Shown: positions 8,484 through 16,994 of the stretch, one piece after another | Position numbering within the stretch: position 1 is the stretch's first letter | Layout of the letters: each line of letters starts with the position of its first letter | Assembly: GCF_016907975.1 (NCBI RefSeq) | Contig: NZ_JAFBCY010000001.1 | Coordinates: forward strand, 310,001-374,000 | Reading direction: 5' to 3' | DNA length: 64,000 nt | Source of the DNA: Methylopila capsulata | GTDB lineage: Bacteria > Pseudomonadota > Alphaproteobacteria > Rhizobiales > Methylopilaceae | The notes under the pieces: model-generated | What the model saw: the letters and a program-made list of their open reading frames with translations, nothing else | The model's database searches: none | Told to the model about the DNA's origin: nothing | Made by a program: the position numbers and the translations under genes

Positions 8484-8855
8484 TCAGTCATACTTCACGT
8501 AGGAGAAGCGAAGATCGCCCTGGGGCGTGCCTTCGAGGGCGTCGTCCTCGGCGGGCTTCCACTGCACGACGCTCTCGATCTTCGCCGCGAGTTCGAAGTC
8601 GCGCGCGGTGATCCCCTTGGCGTCGTGCGACATCAGCCGCACCTCGACCCAGGCGTAGGACGCCGTCAGGTCAGGGTGATGCCAAGCCGCCTCTGCAAGA
8701 TGGCCGACGGTGTTGATCACCATCAGCGTGCTCTTCCAGCCTGTCGTCTTGTAGGTCCGGCGTATCCAGCCGTCCTCGAACCGCCATTTGGGAAGTTCAG
8801 CGGCGAGACGCCGTTCGACTTCCTCAGGCGGAATCGTCGTCTTCGGATCGGCCAC
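8484..8855 (-). CDS. Pterin-4a-carbinolamine dehydratase-like protein
   Basis: 123 residues from GTG 8855, chosen because AGGAG lies seven bases upstream and upstream extension gives low-complexity sequence. The core WRFEDGWIRRTYKT, then VGHLAEAAWHHPDLTASYAWVEVRL, carries the paired histidines and the W-V-L strand of the PhhB/DCoH family. Length is slightly above the usual ~100 residues because of the C-terminal tail. The normal reaction dehydrates 4a-hydroxytetrahydrobiopterin. Placed at the head of the fhc operon it more likely acts on a reduced pterin of the H4MPT pathway, but the substrate is unknown. It is divergent from mptG across 156 bases. Confidence 0.85.
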   Translation of the reverse strand: MADPKTTIPPEEVERRLAAELPKWRFEDGWIRRTYKTTGWKSTLMVINTVGHLAEAAWHHPDLTASYAWVEVRLMSHDAKGITARDFELAAKIESVVQWKPAEDDALEGTPQGDLRFSYVKYD

Positions 8856-9011
8856 TTGGGCGCTCCTCGGGTTTTTGATTTGATCGGGACCGTTACATGG
8901 GCGGATCAGCCCGCGCAACGCGGCGCGACGTTTCGTCCGGCTAGGCTTTTGGCGCATCCCGCAAGGATGGCGCGGGCGGTTTGCTGCCCCTAAGGTGCGC
9001 GCGGAAACGCC

Positions 9012-10070
9012 ATGGACCGAACCAGCACCCCAGCAACGCCGCCCCGACGCGGCTCGGAAGCGCCGCACGCCGTAAGGGTGAGCGCGCCCGGGCGCCTGCA
9101 CGTCGGCTTTCTCGATCTCGGCGGCGCCCTCGGACGTCGTTATGGCGGGCTCGGCCTGTCGCTCGAAACCCCGCTCACCCGCGTGACGTTGCGCCGCGCC
9201 GCGCGGCTGAGCGCGACGGGACCCGACTCGGACCGCGCAGCGGCGGCGGTCCGGACGATCGCCACGGCGTTCAACGTCTCCGACAAGGTCTCGGTGGACG
9301 TAGAGGAGGCCTTGCCGGCTCACGCCGGGCTTGGATCGGGCACTCAACTTGGCCTCGCCGTCGGAGCGGCGCTGGTGCGATTGCAGGGGTTGAACGTCGC
9401 CCCGCGCGCGCTTGCGGCGTCTCTGGGACGTGGCCAGCGCTCCAGCATCGGCCTCGGCGCGTTCGAGACCGGAGGCGTGATTCTCGACGGCGGACGCGGG
9501 ACCCGCGACGAGCCGCCGCCGATCGTGGCCCGCGCCGCGATCCCCTCCTCCTGGCGGATCCTCCTGATCTACGATCACGCTCTCGCCGGCCTGAGCGGTC
9601 AGCGCGAGACCGCCGCGATGGCGAGCCTGCCGCCCTTCCCCGAAGAGCTCGCCGATCGCCTGTGCCGCCTCGCCGTGCTGGGAGCGATGCCCGCCGCCGC
9701 CGAAGGCGACGCGCAAGCCTTTGGACGCGCGATCGGCGAGATGCAGCGTCGCCTCGGCGATCATTTCGCCAAGGCCCAGGGCGGGCGTTTCACCAGCGCC
9801 GACGTGGCGGAGGCGCTGGCCGTGATCGAGGCGCGCGGCGTTCCGGGCGTCGGTCAGAGCTCATGGGGCCCGACCGGGTTCGCCGTCCTCGGCGACGCAC
9901 GGGAAGCCGAAGCGCTCGCGGCGGAACTGCGCGCGCGCTTCGCTAGCCGGCCGAACGTCGCCTTTGAAATCACCCGCGGCGCGCGCCGCGGCGCCGACAT
10001 CGAGGACCTTCCCGGCGACGCCGGCGCGGAAGGGCTTCTGCTTACCGGAGAGACGCATGTCCGACGCTGA
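9012..10070 (+). CDS. mptG: Beta-ribofuranosylaminobenzene 5'-phosphate synthase (beta-RFAP synthase)
   Basis: 352 residues. This is the first committed enzyme of methanopterin synthesis, joining p-hydroxybenzoate or p-aminobenzoate to PRPP with loss of CO2. It belongs to the GHMP-kinase superfamily: SAPGRLHVGFLDLGG near residue 25 and HAGLGSGTQLGLAVG near residue 104 (the glycine-rich loop) are family signatures. The 3' end overlaps the mtdB start by 14 bases. It heads an operon with mtdB, an ATP-grasp gene and mch, so cofactor synthesis and cofactor use are expressed together. Confidence 0.9.
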   Translation: MDRTSTPATPPRRGSEAPHAVRVSAPGRLHVGFLDLGGALGRRYGGLGLSLETPLTRVTLRRAARLSATGPDSDRAAAAVRTIATAFNVSDKVSVDVEEALPAHAGLGSGTQLGLAVGAALVRLQGLNVAPRALAASLGRGQRSSIGLGAFETGGVILDGGRGTRDEPPPIVARAAIPSSWRILLIYDHALAGLSGQRETAAMASLPPFPEELADRLCRLAVLGAMPAAAEGDAQAFGRAIGEMQRRLGDHFAKAQGGRFTSADVAEALAVIEARGVPGVGQSSWGPTGFAVLGDAREAEALAAELRARFASRPNVAFEITRGARRGADIEDLPGDAGAEGLLLTGETHVRR

Positions 10071-10950
10071 ACCGATCTTCCACATGATCACGCCGCTCAA
10101 GCACACGAGCCCGTTCGACGTGAACATGGCGGTGGACGCGGGCTTCCACGTGATTTCGGCGAACGTCGAGGTGGGTCTCAAGGACGTCGTCGGCCTCACG
10201 CAGGACGCGATGTTCTCGCGCTCCCCGGACGACGCCAAGCGCACCGTGCTGTTCATCGGCGGCAAGGACGCGAGTCTGGCGCTCGACCAGATGAAGGCCG
10301 CGGGCGGCGCTCTGTTCCCGCCGTTCGAGATCTCGATCTTCGCCGATCCCGCCGGCTCCTTCACCACAGCGGCCGCGATGATCGCGCTGGTGGAGAAGCA
10401 CCTGGTGGGAAAGCGGCCTGAAGGCCTGAAGGGCGCCAAGGTGCAGATCTACGGCGCGACCGGCATCGTGGGCGGCATCGCGGCGGTGATCGCCGCCCAG
10501 CAGGGCGCGGAGGTCACGCTCGTCAGCCACCGGGTGATCGAAGACGTCGAGGTCAAGGCGATCGACTTCAAGAAGCGCTTCGGCGTGATCCTGGACTGCG
10601 CGGTCGCGACCGACGACGCCGAGAAGAAGGCGCTGGTGCCTCAGGCGGACGTGATCCTGACGGCGGCGTCCGCCGGCGTGGAGGTCATCTCCCGCGAGGT
10701 TCTCGAGGCGGCCACCAGCCTGCTCGTCGCCGCCGACATCAACGCCGTCCCGCCGGCGGGCGTCGCGGGCGTCGGCGCCAACGACGACGGGATCGCCCTC
10801 CCCCACGGCGTCGGCGTCGGCGCGCTCGTGATCGGCCAGCTGAAGTACCAGGTGCAGCACCAGATCCTGAAACGCATCCGAAATTCCGACGTGGCGCTCA
10901 AAGTCGGCGTCCTCGAGGCCTATGAGCTCGCCCGCACCCTCTCGGCCTGA
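10057..10950 (+). CDS. mtdB: NAD(P)-dependent methylene-tetrahydromethanopterin dehydrogenase
   Basis: 297 residues from ATG 10057, with GGAGAG just upstream. The longer reading from 9964 only adds out-of-family sequence from the overlap. It oxidises methylene-H4MPT to methenyl-H4MPT in formaldehyde oxidation. Family features are HMITPLKHTSPFDVNMAVDAG at the N-terminus and the Rossmann motif YGATGIVGGIAAVIA around residue 130. The C-terminal LPHGVGVGALVIGQLKYQVQ is also characteristic. Overlaps with mptG upstream and with the ATP-grasp gene downstream (29 bases) show translational coupling. Confidence 0.95.
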   Translation: MSDAEPIFHMITPLKHTSPFDVNMAVDAGFHVISANVEVGLKDVVGLTQDAMFSRSPDDAKRTVLFIGGKDASLALDQMKAAGGALFPPFEISIFADPAGSFTTAAAMIALVEKHLVGKRPEGLKGAKVQIYGATGIVGGIAAVIAAQQGAEVTLVSHRVIEDVEVKAIDFKKRFGVILDCAVATDDAEKKALVPQADVILTAASAGVEVISREVLEAATSLLVAADINAVPPAGVAGVGANDDGIALPHGVGVGALVIGQLKYQVQHQILKRIRNSDVALKVGVLEAYELARTLSA

Positions 10951-12070
10951 ACCGCTCGACGTCGTCGTCGTTGCGCTTTCCGCCCGCGCGCTCGCGCGCT
11001 CGGCGAAGCGCGTCGGCTTGCGCGCTCTGAGCCTGGACCTGTTCGCCGACGCCGACACCCGGGAGCACGCGGCGCGCGCCGTGCGCGTCGATGGAGGCGC
11101 GCGCGGGTTCATGCGCCGCCGCGGCCTGCTGGCGGCTCTCGAACGGCACGCGCCGCCCGGCACTCCGGTCGTTTTCGGCGCCGGCTTCGAGCACGCTCCC
11201 CAATTGATGGCCGCGATCGATCGCCGCTGGCCGGTGAGCGGCGCCTCCGCCGAGACCGTGGCGCAGCTCAAGGACCCATTCGCGCTCGCCGCGATGCTGC
11301 GTCGGATCGGCGCGCCGCATCCGCCTGTCGCCGCCGACGCGCGGCCGGGATGGCTCTCCAAACGCGCCGGCGCGTCCGGCGGCGGCCATATCCGTTTCGG
11401 CGGACGGGCCGCGCGCGGCCGCTATTTCCAGCAGCCCATGGCCGGCGATCCGCTGTCGGCGCTGTTCCTCGCCGACGGTCGTAAGGCCTCGCTCATCGGC
11501 TTCTCCCGCCAGTGGACGGACTCCGCGGCCAAGGCGCCGTTCCGATACGGCGGCGCCGTCGGCCCCATTCCGGTTCCCGACGCGTTGCGCGCAGCCGTCG
11601 ATGCCTGCTTCGGCGGGATCGTCGCGCAGACCGGCCTGCGGGGACTCGCGAGCCTCGACCTGCTGGTCGACGGCGACTCCTTCGTCGTGCTCGAGATCAA
11701 CCCTCGGCCCGGCGCGACGCTCGACGTGTTCGATCGGGGGCCAGCGTCTCTGCTCGCCGCCCATCTCGACGCCAGCGCCGGCCGGCTGCCCGCCACGCCG
11801 CCCGCGGCCCTGGCGCCGCAGGCGGCGGCGGTTATCTACGCACCCGTCGACTGCACCGTCGCCGCGCTCGCGCGTCCGTCATGGACCGCCGACTGGCCCG
11901 CGGACGACGACGTCATCCCCCGCGGCGCGCCGGTCTGCACGGCGTTCGCCGCCGCCGCCACTCCGGAGGCCGCGCGCGCGCTCGTCGCTGAGCGACGCTC
12001 GCGCCTCCTCACCTCGCTCGGCGCGGGCCTTTCCGCCGCCCGGCCAACACGAACAACGGTGTCCGCATGA
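10922..12070 (+). CDS. ATP-grasp family protein of the H4MPT gene set (orf17-type, MfnD-like fold)
   Basis: 382 residues. The ATP-grasp fold is suggested by KRAGASGGGHIRF (phosphate-binding glycine loop) and by LDLLVDGDSFVVLEINPRPGA, the conserved metal-binding E-x-N-P-R-x-G motif. Genes of this type between mtdB and mch are known in methylotrophs as orf17. They are related to archaeal MfnD, which ligates glutamate to tyramine in methanofuran synthesis. A ligase role in building methylofuran, perhaps adding glutamates, is plausible but unproven. Its start lies inside mtdB and its stop overlaps the mch start (ATGA). The C-terminal ~40 residues look disordered. Confidence 0.8.
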   Translation: MSSPAPSRPEPLDVVVVALSARALARSAKRVGLRALSLDLFADADTREHAARAVRVDGGARGFMRRRGLLAALERHAPPGTPVVFGAGFEHAPQLMAAIDRRWPVSGASAETVAQLKDPFALAAMLRRIGAPHPPVAADARPGWLSKRAGASGGGHIRFGGRAARGRYFQQPMAGDPLSALFLADGRKASLIGFSRQWTDSAAKAPFRYGGAVGPIPVPDALRAAVDACFGGIVAQTGLRGLASLDLLVDGDSFVVLEINPRPGATLDVFDRGPASLLAAHLDASAGRLPATPPAALAPQAAAVIYAPVDCTVAALARPSWTADWPADDDVIPRGAPVCTAFAAAATPEAARALVAERRSRLLTSLGAGLSAARPTRTTVSA

Positions 12071-13026
12071 CCCAATCTCGTCCCAGCGTCGGCGCGCTCG
12101 TCGCGCCGCACGTCGCCTCCCTCGTCGCAGACGCGCAGGCGCTGCGGCTCGGCGTCGAACGCACCCCGACCGGCGCGACGATCGTCGACGCCGGCATCGC
12201 CGTCCGCGGCGGCCTGGAGGCCGGGCGGCGCATCACCGAGATCTGCCTCGGCGGCATGGGCAAAGCGACCTTCGCCCCCGACACGCGCTTTCCGCGCTGG
12301 AACACGGCGATCCAGATCACCACCGTCGATCCCGTGATCGCCTGCCTCGGCAGCCAGTACGCCGGCTGGAGCCTCTCCGACGGCGACTTCTTCGCGCTCG
12401 GCTCCGGCCCCGCGCGCGCCCTTTGGGCCAAGGAAGAGCTGTTCGGCGAGCTCGGCTACAAGGACGCCTCCGAGACCGCCACGCTGGTGCTCGAAACCGA
12501 CAAGCGCCCGCCGGACTCGCTGATCGCCCACATCGCCAAGGAGTGCGGCGTGGCCGAGGACAAGCTCACGCTGATCCTCACCCCCACCACGAGCCTCGCG
12601 GGCTCGGTGCAGGTGGTGGGCCGCGTGCTCGAGGTCGCGCTTCACAAGGCGCACTCGCTGCACTTCCCGCTGGAGAGGATCGTCGACGGGGCAGGCGTCG
12701 CGCCGGTGCCGCCGCCGGCCGCCGACTTCATGTCCGGCATGGGCCGCACCAACGACGCGGTGCTCTACGGCGGCGAGATCTCGCTCTACGTCGAAGGCCC
12801 CGAGGACGAGGCCGAGCAACTCGCCAACGGCCTGCCCTCCTCCACCTCGCGCGACCACGGCCGCCCGTTCGGCGAGATCTTCGCGGGCTACAATTACGAC
12901 TTCTACGCCTGCGACGCCGGGCTGTTCTCGCCGGCGGTCGTGACCGTGACGGCGCTGTCGACCGGCAAGAGCTTCACCGCCGGCGCCTATGAGCCGTCGC
13001 TGATCGCGAAGTCCTTCGGCGGCTGA
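12067..13026 (+). CDS. mch: Methenyltetrahydromethanopterin cyclohydrolase
   Basis: 319 residues, close to family length. It hydrolyses methenyl-H4MPT to formyl-H4MPT, the substrate handed to Fhc. Recognisable blocks are GGLEAGRRITEICLGGMG, QYAGWSLSDGDFFALGSGPARAL, LTPTTSLAGSVQVVGR and the C-terminal SRDHGRPFGEIFAGYNYDFY. The start overlaps the preceding stop as ATGA. It is the last gene of the mptG operon. An acetyltransferase gene begins 59 bases downstream with its own ribosome binding site. Confidence 0.95.
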   Translation: MTQSRPSVGALVAPHVASLVADAQALRLGVERTPTGATIVDAGIAVRGGLEAGRRITEICLGGMGKATFAPDTRFPRWNTAIQITTVDPVIACLGSQYAGWSLSDGDFFALGSGPARALWAKEELFGELGYKDASETATLVLETDKRPPDSLIAHIAKECGVAEDKLTLILTPTTSLAGSVQVVGRVLEVALHKAHSLHFPLERIVDGAGVAPVPPPAADFMSGMGRTNDAVLYGGEISLYVEGPEDEAEQLANGLPSSTSRDHGRPFGEIFAGYNYDFYACDAGLFSPAVVTVTALSTGKSFTAGAYEPSLIAKSFGG

Positions 13027-13085
13027 GCCGTCTGATCCGGCAGGGCCCATTTGGCCCCGCCGGATCCCCTCCGGGAGTGCGCCGC

Positions 13086-13610
13086 ATGCCGACCGACGCC
13101 TTGCGCCCCCTGATCAGGACCGCCGATCTCGCGGACGTCCCGGCGATTGCGACGATCTACGGCGACCATGTCCTTCACGGCACGGCCTCGTTCGAGGAGG
13201 TTCCGCCGAGCGTCGACGAGATGACCGGGCGCCTGCGCGCGGTGCTCGACGCCGGGCTGCCCTATATCGTCGCGGAGGCGCAGGGCGTGATCGTCGGCTT
13301 CGCCTACGCCGGGCCTCACCGGCCCCGCGCCGCCTATCGGCACACGGTCGAGGACTCGATCTACCTCGCGCCGGAGGCCCAAGGCCGCGGCCTCGGACGC
13401 GCCCTGCTGGACGAACTGATCCGGCGCTGCGAAGCGACGGGCCGCCTGCGCCAGATGATCGCCGTGATCGGCGACAGCGCGAACGCCGGTTCGATCGCGG
13501 TCCATACCCGCGCCGGTTTCCGCATGGTCGGCGCCATGACGAACGTCGGTTTCAAGTTCGGGCGCTGGCTCGACACGGTCATCATGCAAAGACCGCTCGG
13601 CGATGCTTGA
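13086..13610 (+). CDS. GNAT acetyltransferase, phosphinothricin acetyltransferase type
   Basis: 174 residues from ATG 13086, preceded by GGGAG at 13073-13077. A GTG at 13077 would add three residues. The order of motifs is that of the Pat/Bar branch of GNAT enzymes: ADVPAIATIYGDHVLHGTASFE, then VEDSIYLAPEAQGRGLGRALLDELI (the acetyl-CoA pyrophosphate loop QGRGLG), then HTRAGFRMVGAMTNVGFKFGRWLDT. Members acetylate phosphinothricin, methionine sulfoximine or related amines. The true substrate here is unknown. It is probably read from the mch side but could be independent. Confidence 0.87.
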   Translation: MPTDALRPLIRTADLADVPAIATIYGDHVLHGTASFEEVPPSVDEMTGRLRAVLDAGLPYIVAEAQGVIVGFAYAGPHRPRAAYRHTVEDSIYLAPEAQGRGLGRALLDELIRRCEATGRLRQMIAVIGDSANAGSIAVHTRAGFRMVGAMTNVGFKFGRWLDTVIMQRPLGDA

Positions 13611-13746
13611 CCGCGCCGCGACTTCAGGCGATGAGCGTGCGCTTGCGAAGGTGAAGGGGTAGGCACAGATGACGGCGCCGGACAATCGGTCCGCGCCGTG
13701 CCGGACACCCAAAAGCACTTGAGAATACACGGCGAACAACGCCGGC

Positions 13747-13821
13747 GCCGGTTTAGCTCAGCGGTAGAGCAGCGGTTTTGTAAACCGAAGGTCGGGGGTT
13801 CAATCCCCTCAACCGGCACCA
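13747..13821 (+). tRNA. tRNA-Thr (TGT anticodon)
   Basis: A 75-base cloverleaf. The acceptor stem GCCGGTT (13747-13753) pairs with AACCGGC (13811-13817), with discriminator A and an encoded CCA (13819-13821). The D arm is GCTCAGCGGTAGAGC. The anticodon stem-loop GCGGTTTTGTAAACCG contains TGT, read as threonine. The T arm GGGGGTTCAATCCCC is canonical. Confidence 0.95.
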
Positions 13822-14012
13822 TTCGACCGTCAAGCATCGCTCCACCAGCTCGGCGCCGACGAAGCAGCCCGCTTTGAGCGCTAGCCTTCTCGGCCCTTCG
13901 CGCTATGTGGTCGATCGATCGCCATTCGTTAAAAGTCGAGAAAGAAGCTCCACTCGGAATTTAGTCCGCGCGGCGCGTTATCGGACGTCGTCTGCCGGGG
14001 GGCACGAACGGA

Positions 14013-15854
14013 ATGTCGCTCAAGCTTCAAAACGAGATCCTGGAAATGATCGCGCGCGGCAGATCCGTTCGCGAGACAGCGATGAAGCTATGCCAGGAAG
14101 CCGAACTGCTCGCTCCGGGATGCCTGTGCTCGATCCTTCGCGTCGACCACGAGGGCAAGCTTCGCACCCTTGCGGCGCCCGGCCTTCTCCCCTCCTATTC
14201 GGCCGCGATCGACGGTCTGCCGACCGGGCCAAATGTCGGCTCCTGCGGAGCCGCCGCTTACCTCGGAAGGCCGATCGTCGCGACGGACGTCGCAACCGAC
14301 CCGCGCTGGGCCGACTTTCGCGCCTTGGCGCAAGAGCATCATCTGGCCGCGTGCTGGGCGAGCCCGATCTTCGGGAGCGCAGGAAAGGTCGTCGGAACGT
14401 TCGCGTTCTATTCCCGAACGCCGCGGGGACCGACCGTTGCGGAGCAGCAGATCGTCCGAGCGTGCATCGACCTCTGCGCTATCGCGATCGAGCGCAGCGA
14501 CGTGGAGGAGGAGAGCCTGCGCCTCGCCTACTTCGACTCCCTGACGGGACTTGCGAACCGGGCGAGCTTCGATCGCGCGCTGGACCAGGCGAAGGGAGCT
14601 GCGCCTGGTGATTTCGCCTTACTGCTGATCGACGTCGATCGCCTGAAGCTCGTAAACGACACCCTGGGACATTCCAGCGGGGACGAGCTTCTGCGCGAAG
14701 TCGCGCGGCGCATCGCAGCCGCGTCTCCCGAAGGCGGAGGGTACAGACTTTCAGGCGACGAATTCGCGGTCGTCGCTTTCGGCCCCAAATCCTCAGCGAG
14801 GCTTCAGGCCGTCGCGCACGCCGTTATTCAGTCGATGAGCGTGCCGGCGACATGTGGCGCGCACACCGTCCAGGCCACCGTCACGATCGGAAGCGCGAGT
14901 TTGGACGCTCCCGGCGACACCGCCGACACCGTCCGGCAGAACGCCGACTTCGCGCTCTACCACGCGAAGGAAAACGACCGGGGGCGTCTGGTCGCGTACG
15001 ATCCTCTGCTCGTCACCAAGATCACCTCCCGTTTCCGCTGCATTCGCGACGTCGGCGAGGCGCTGAACGAAGGCCGCGTGGAGCCGCATTACCAGCCGAT
15101 CGTGCGCCTCGACACGCGCGAGATCGTCGGCGTGGAAGCTCTGTGCCGCATCAGGACGAGAACCGGCGAAATCGTGCCCGCCGCGGCGTTCCAACAGGCG
15201 GTGACGGACGCCACCACGTCGGCCCGGATCACCGAGGTCATGCTTCGGGCCGTCGCCCGCGACGTCCGTGGCTGGCTGGACGCCGACATCCCGTTTCAGC
15301 ATGTGGGCCTCAACGTCACGACCGGCGATTTCCAGCGCAACGATCTTGTGGAACGCATCGAGGGCGCTTTTGGCCAGCATGACGTTCCGCTGAGCCATGT
15401 GATCCTCGAGGTCACAGAGTCCGTCTACATGAGCGACAACGACCCCATGGTCGCCAACGCCGTGCGCGCCCTTCGACACCGCGGCCTGAGGGTCGCGCTC
15501 GATGATTTCGGGACGGGCTTCGCCTCCCTCACCCACCTGCTCACGTTTCCCGTGGACGTCATCAAGATCGATAAGTCGTTTGTCTCCGACCTGAGCGGCG
15601 GCGGTCCGAGTTCCGCGATCGTCGAAGGCCTGATCGGCATCGCACAGAAGCTCAAGATGCGTGTCGTCGCGGAGGGCGTCGAGACGGAGCATCAGCGGGC
15701 CCACCTGCAAGCGTTGGGGTGCACGCTCGGGCAAGGTTTTCTGTTCTCGCGCCCTTCGGATCGGGGCGCGACGACCGATCTCCTCAGGCGGTTCGCGCAG
15801 CCCGCTGCGTCGCCGCCGGGCGCCTCCTCCCGAAGCCAGGCTCGAACCGCGTAG
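14013..15854 (+). CDS. GAF-GGDEF-EAL cyclic-di-GMP signalling protein
   Basis: 613 residues with no membrane segment. A GAF sensor (about 10-160, with NVGSCGAAAYLGRPIVATDVATDP) is followed by a diguanylate cyclase domain (about 170-335) and an EAL phosphodiesterase domain (about 345-595). The cyclase signature reads SGDEF (247-251) instead of GGDEF. The phosphodiesterase motifs appear intact: EAL at 375-377, DDFGTGFASL at 497-506, and KIDKSFV and AEGVETE later. Net phosphodiesterase activity is therefore likely, while cyclase activity is uncertain. The GAF domain could bind a small ligand. The gene stands alone between two tRNA genes. Confidence 0.92.
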   Translation: MSLKLQNEILEMIARGRSVRETAMKLCQEAELLAPGCLCSILRVDHEGKLRTLAAPGLLPSYSAAIDGLPTGPNVGSCGAAAYLGRPIVATDVATDPRWADFRALAQEHHLAACWASPIFGSAGKVVGTFAFYSRTPRGPTVAEQQIVRACIDLCAIAIERSDVEEESLRLAYFDSLTGLANRASFDRALDQAKGAAPGDFALLLIDVDRLKLVNDTLGHSSGDELLREVARRIAAASPEGGGYRLSGDEFAVVAFGPKSSARLQAVAHAVIQSMSVPATCGAHTVQATVTIGSASLDAPGDTADTVRQNADFALYHAKENDRGRLVAYDPLLVTKITSRFRCIRDVGEALNEGRVEPHYQPIVRLDTREIVGVEALCRIRTRTGEIVPAAAFQQAVTDATTSARITEVMLRAVARDVRGWLDADIPFQHVGLNVTTGDFQRNDLVERIEGAFGQHDVPLSHVILEVTESVYMSDNDPMVANAVRALRHRGLRVALDDFGTGFASLTHLLTFPVDVIKIDKSFVSDLSGGGPSSAIVEGLIGIAQKLKMRVVAEGVETEHQRAHLQALGCTLGQGFLFSRPSDRGATTDLLRRFAQPAASPPGASSRSQARTA

Positions 15855-15948
15855 CGATGTCCGACCCGGATTCTCAGCGGGTCGCCCGAGACGGAGAGAG
15901 ATCTTACCGCCGCATACGACGTCCGCTTCCTCGTCGTGAGAGCAAAAC

Positions 15949-16389
15949 ATGGGCGCTGATCCGTTCAATCTCGATCGCTTTCTCCTCGCGCAGGAGCGAA
16001 TCCACGAAACGGCGCTCGCGGAGTTGCGCGCCGGCCGTAAGCGCAGCCACTGGATGTGGTTCGTGTTTCCTCAGGTCAGAGGTCTCGGGGCATCGCCAAT
16101 GGCGACCTTCTACGGCGTCGCCTCGATCGAGGAGGCGCAGGCCTACCTTGCTCACCCCACGCTCGGACCACGCCTTGGGGAAAGCTTCGAAGCGACGTTG
16201 GATCATGCTGGCCGCGACCTCCGCGACATCTTCGAATCGCCGGACGATATGAAGTTCCGCTCGTCGGCCACGCTCTTCGCGCAGGCGAGCCTCGCCGGCG
16301 GAGTCTTCGAACGCGCGCTTGTTGCGTTCTGCGCCGGCGAGCGAGACGAAAAGACGCTCGAGCGTCTCGCCGAGCCGAAGGGTCGGTAG
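15949..16389 (+). CDS. DUF1810 family protein
   Basis: 146 residues. The family signature is clear: FNLDRFLLAQERIHETALAELRAGRKRSHWMWFVFPQVRGLG at the N-terminus and later DDMKFRSSATLFAQAS. DUF1810 proteins are small, soluble and widespread in bacteria, and have no established biochemical function; older annotations call them calpastatin-like. The gene lies 94 bases after the c-di-GMP gene and before tRNA-Pro, with no obvious partner. Confidence 0.9.
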   Translation: MGADPFNLDRFLLAQERIHETALAELRAGRKRSHWMWFVFPQVRGLGASPMATFYGVASIEEAQAYLAHPTLGPRLGESFEATLDHAGRDLRDIFESPDDMKFRSSATLFAQASLAGGVFERALVAFCAGERDEKTLERLAEPKGR

Positions 16390-16543
16390 TCGCCCTCGAT
16401 CATCTCATTTTCGCCCGCGCCGACCCGCAGCAGAGCCGGCGCCCGTGAAGGGTCCCGAGCGCGCCTTTGCTAACGCAGAGAAGCGGATGACGGGTTGCGC
16501 CGAACGCCGAATGGCTCTAGAGCATCGCGACCCGCGAGGGTGT

Positions 16544-16621
16544 CGGAGCGTGGCGCAGCCCGGTTAGCGCACTAGTCTGGGGGACTAGGGGTCGGAGGTT
16601 CAAATCCTCTCGCTCCGACCA
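16544..16621 (+). tRNA. tRNA-Pro (GGG anticodon)
   Basis: A 78-base cloverleaf. CGGAGCG (16544-16550) pairs with CGCTCCG (16611-16617), followed by discriminator A and an encoded CCA. The D arm is GCGCAGCCCGGTTAGCGC. The anticodon arm CTAGTCTGGGGGACTAG has a 5-bp stem and the loop CTGGGGG, giving anticodon GGG. The T arm GGAGGTTCAAATCCTC is canonical. Confidence 0.95.
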
Positions 16622-16700
16622 TTATTTTCCGAAACGTCGATCGGGCGCTCGGCGAAGCCAAAACGTTTCGCGCCCCTCAGTTCCCAGGACCGCTTCGCCG

Positions 16701-16874
16701 ATGGATGACTACCAGGCTCTGCTCGACCGTATGAAGGCGGCGCAGCGCGACCTCCTGACCGCCGCCGCCAAGGCCAATACGCTTCCTTCCGATGGCGCGC
16801 TGCGGAAGATCGCAGATCTCGAAGTCGCCATCGGCGCGGTGGAGCACCTGCTCGACGAGGACGACGAGGCTTAA
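16701..16874 (+). CDS. Small hypothetical protein
   Basis: 57 residues, beginning MDDYQALLDRMKAAQRDLL and ending LDEDDEA. It is highly charged, free of Cys and Trp, and predicted largely helical with a coiled-coil-like heptad pattern. No strong ribosome binding site is visible, though the codon third positions are GC-rich as in neighbouring genes. It starts 80 bases after tRNA-Pro. I do not recognise a family. The reverse strand also has an open frame here, but that one is low-complexity Arg-rich sequence. Confidence 0.5.
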   Translation: MDDYQALLDRMKAAQRDLLTAAAKANTLPSDGALRKIADLEVAIGAVEHLLDEDDEA

Positions 16875-16994
16875 CGCCTCGGAGGCGCGCCGCTCCCGAT
16901 CTAAAGATTTCGTGAAGATTTGGGGCCCCGCGGGAACGCGGCGGCCCTTTCGTACGTTCTGACGGCAATCAACACATCACGCTGAGCGCCGCCG

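Noticed and set aside
13747..16621. Genomic island or prophage between the tRNA genes
   Set aside because: No integrase, direct repeat of a tRNA end, transposase or phage gene is visible.
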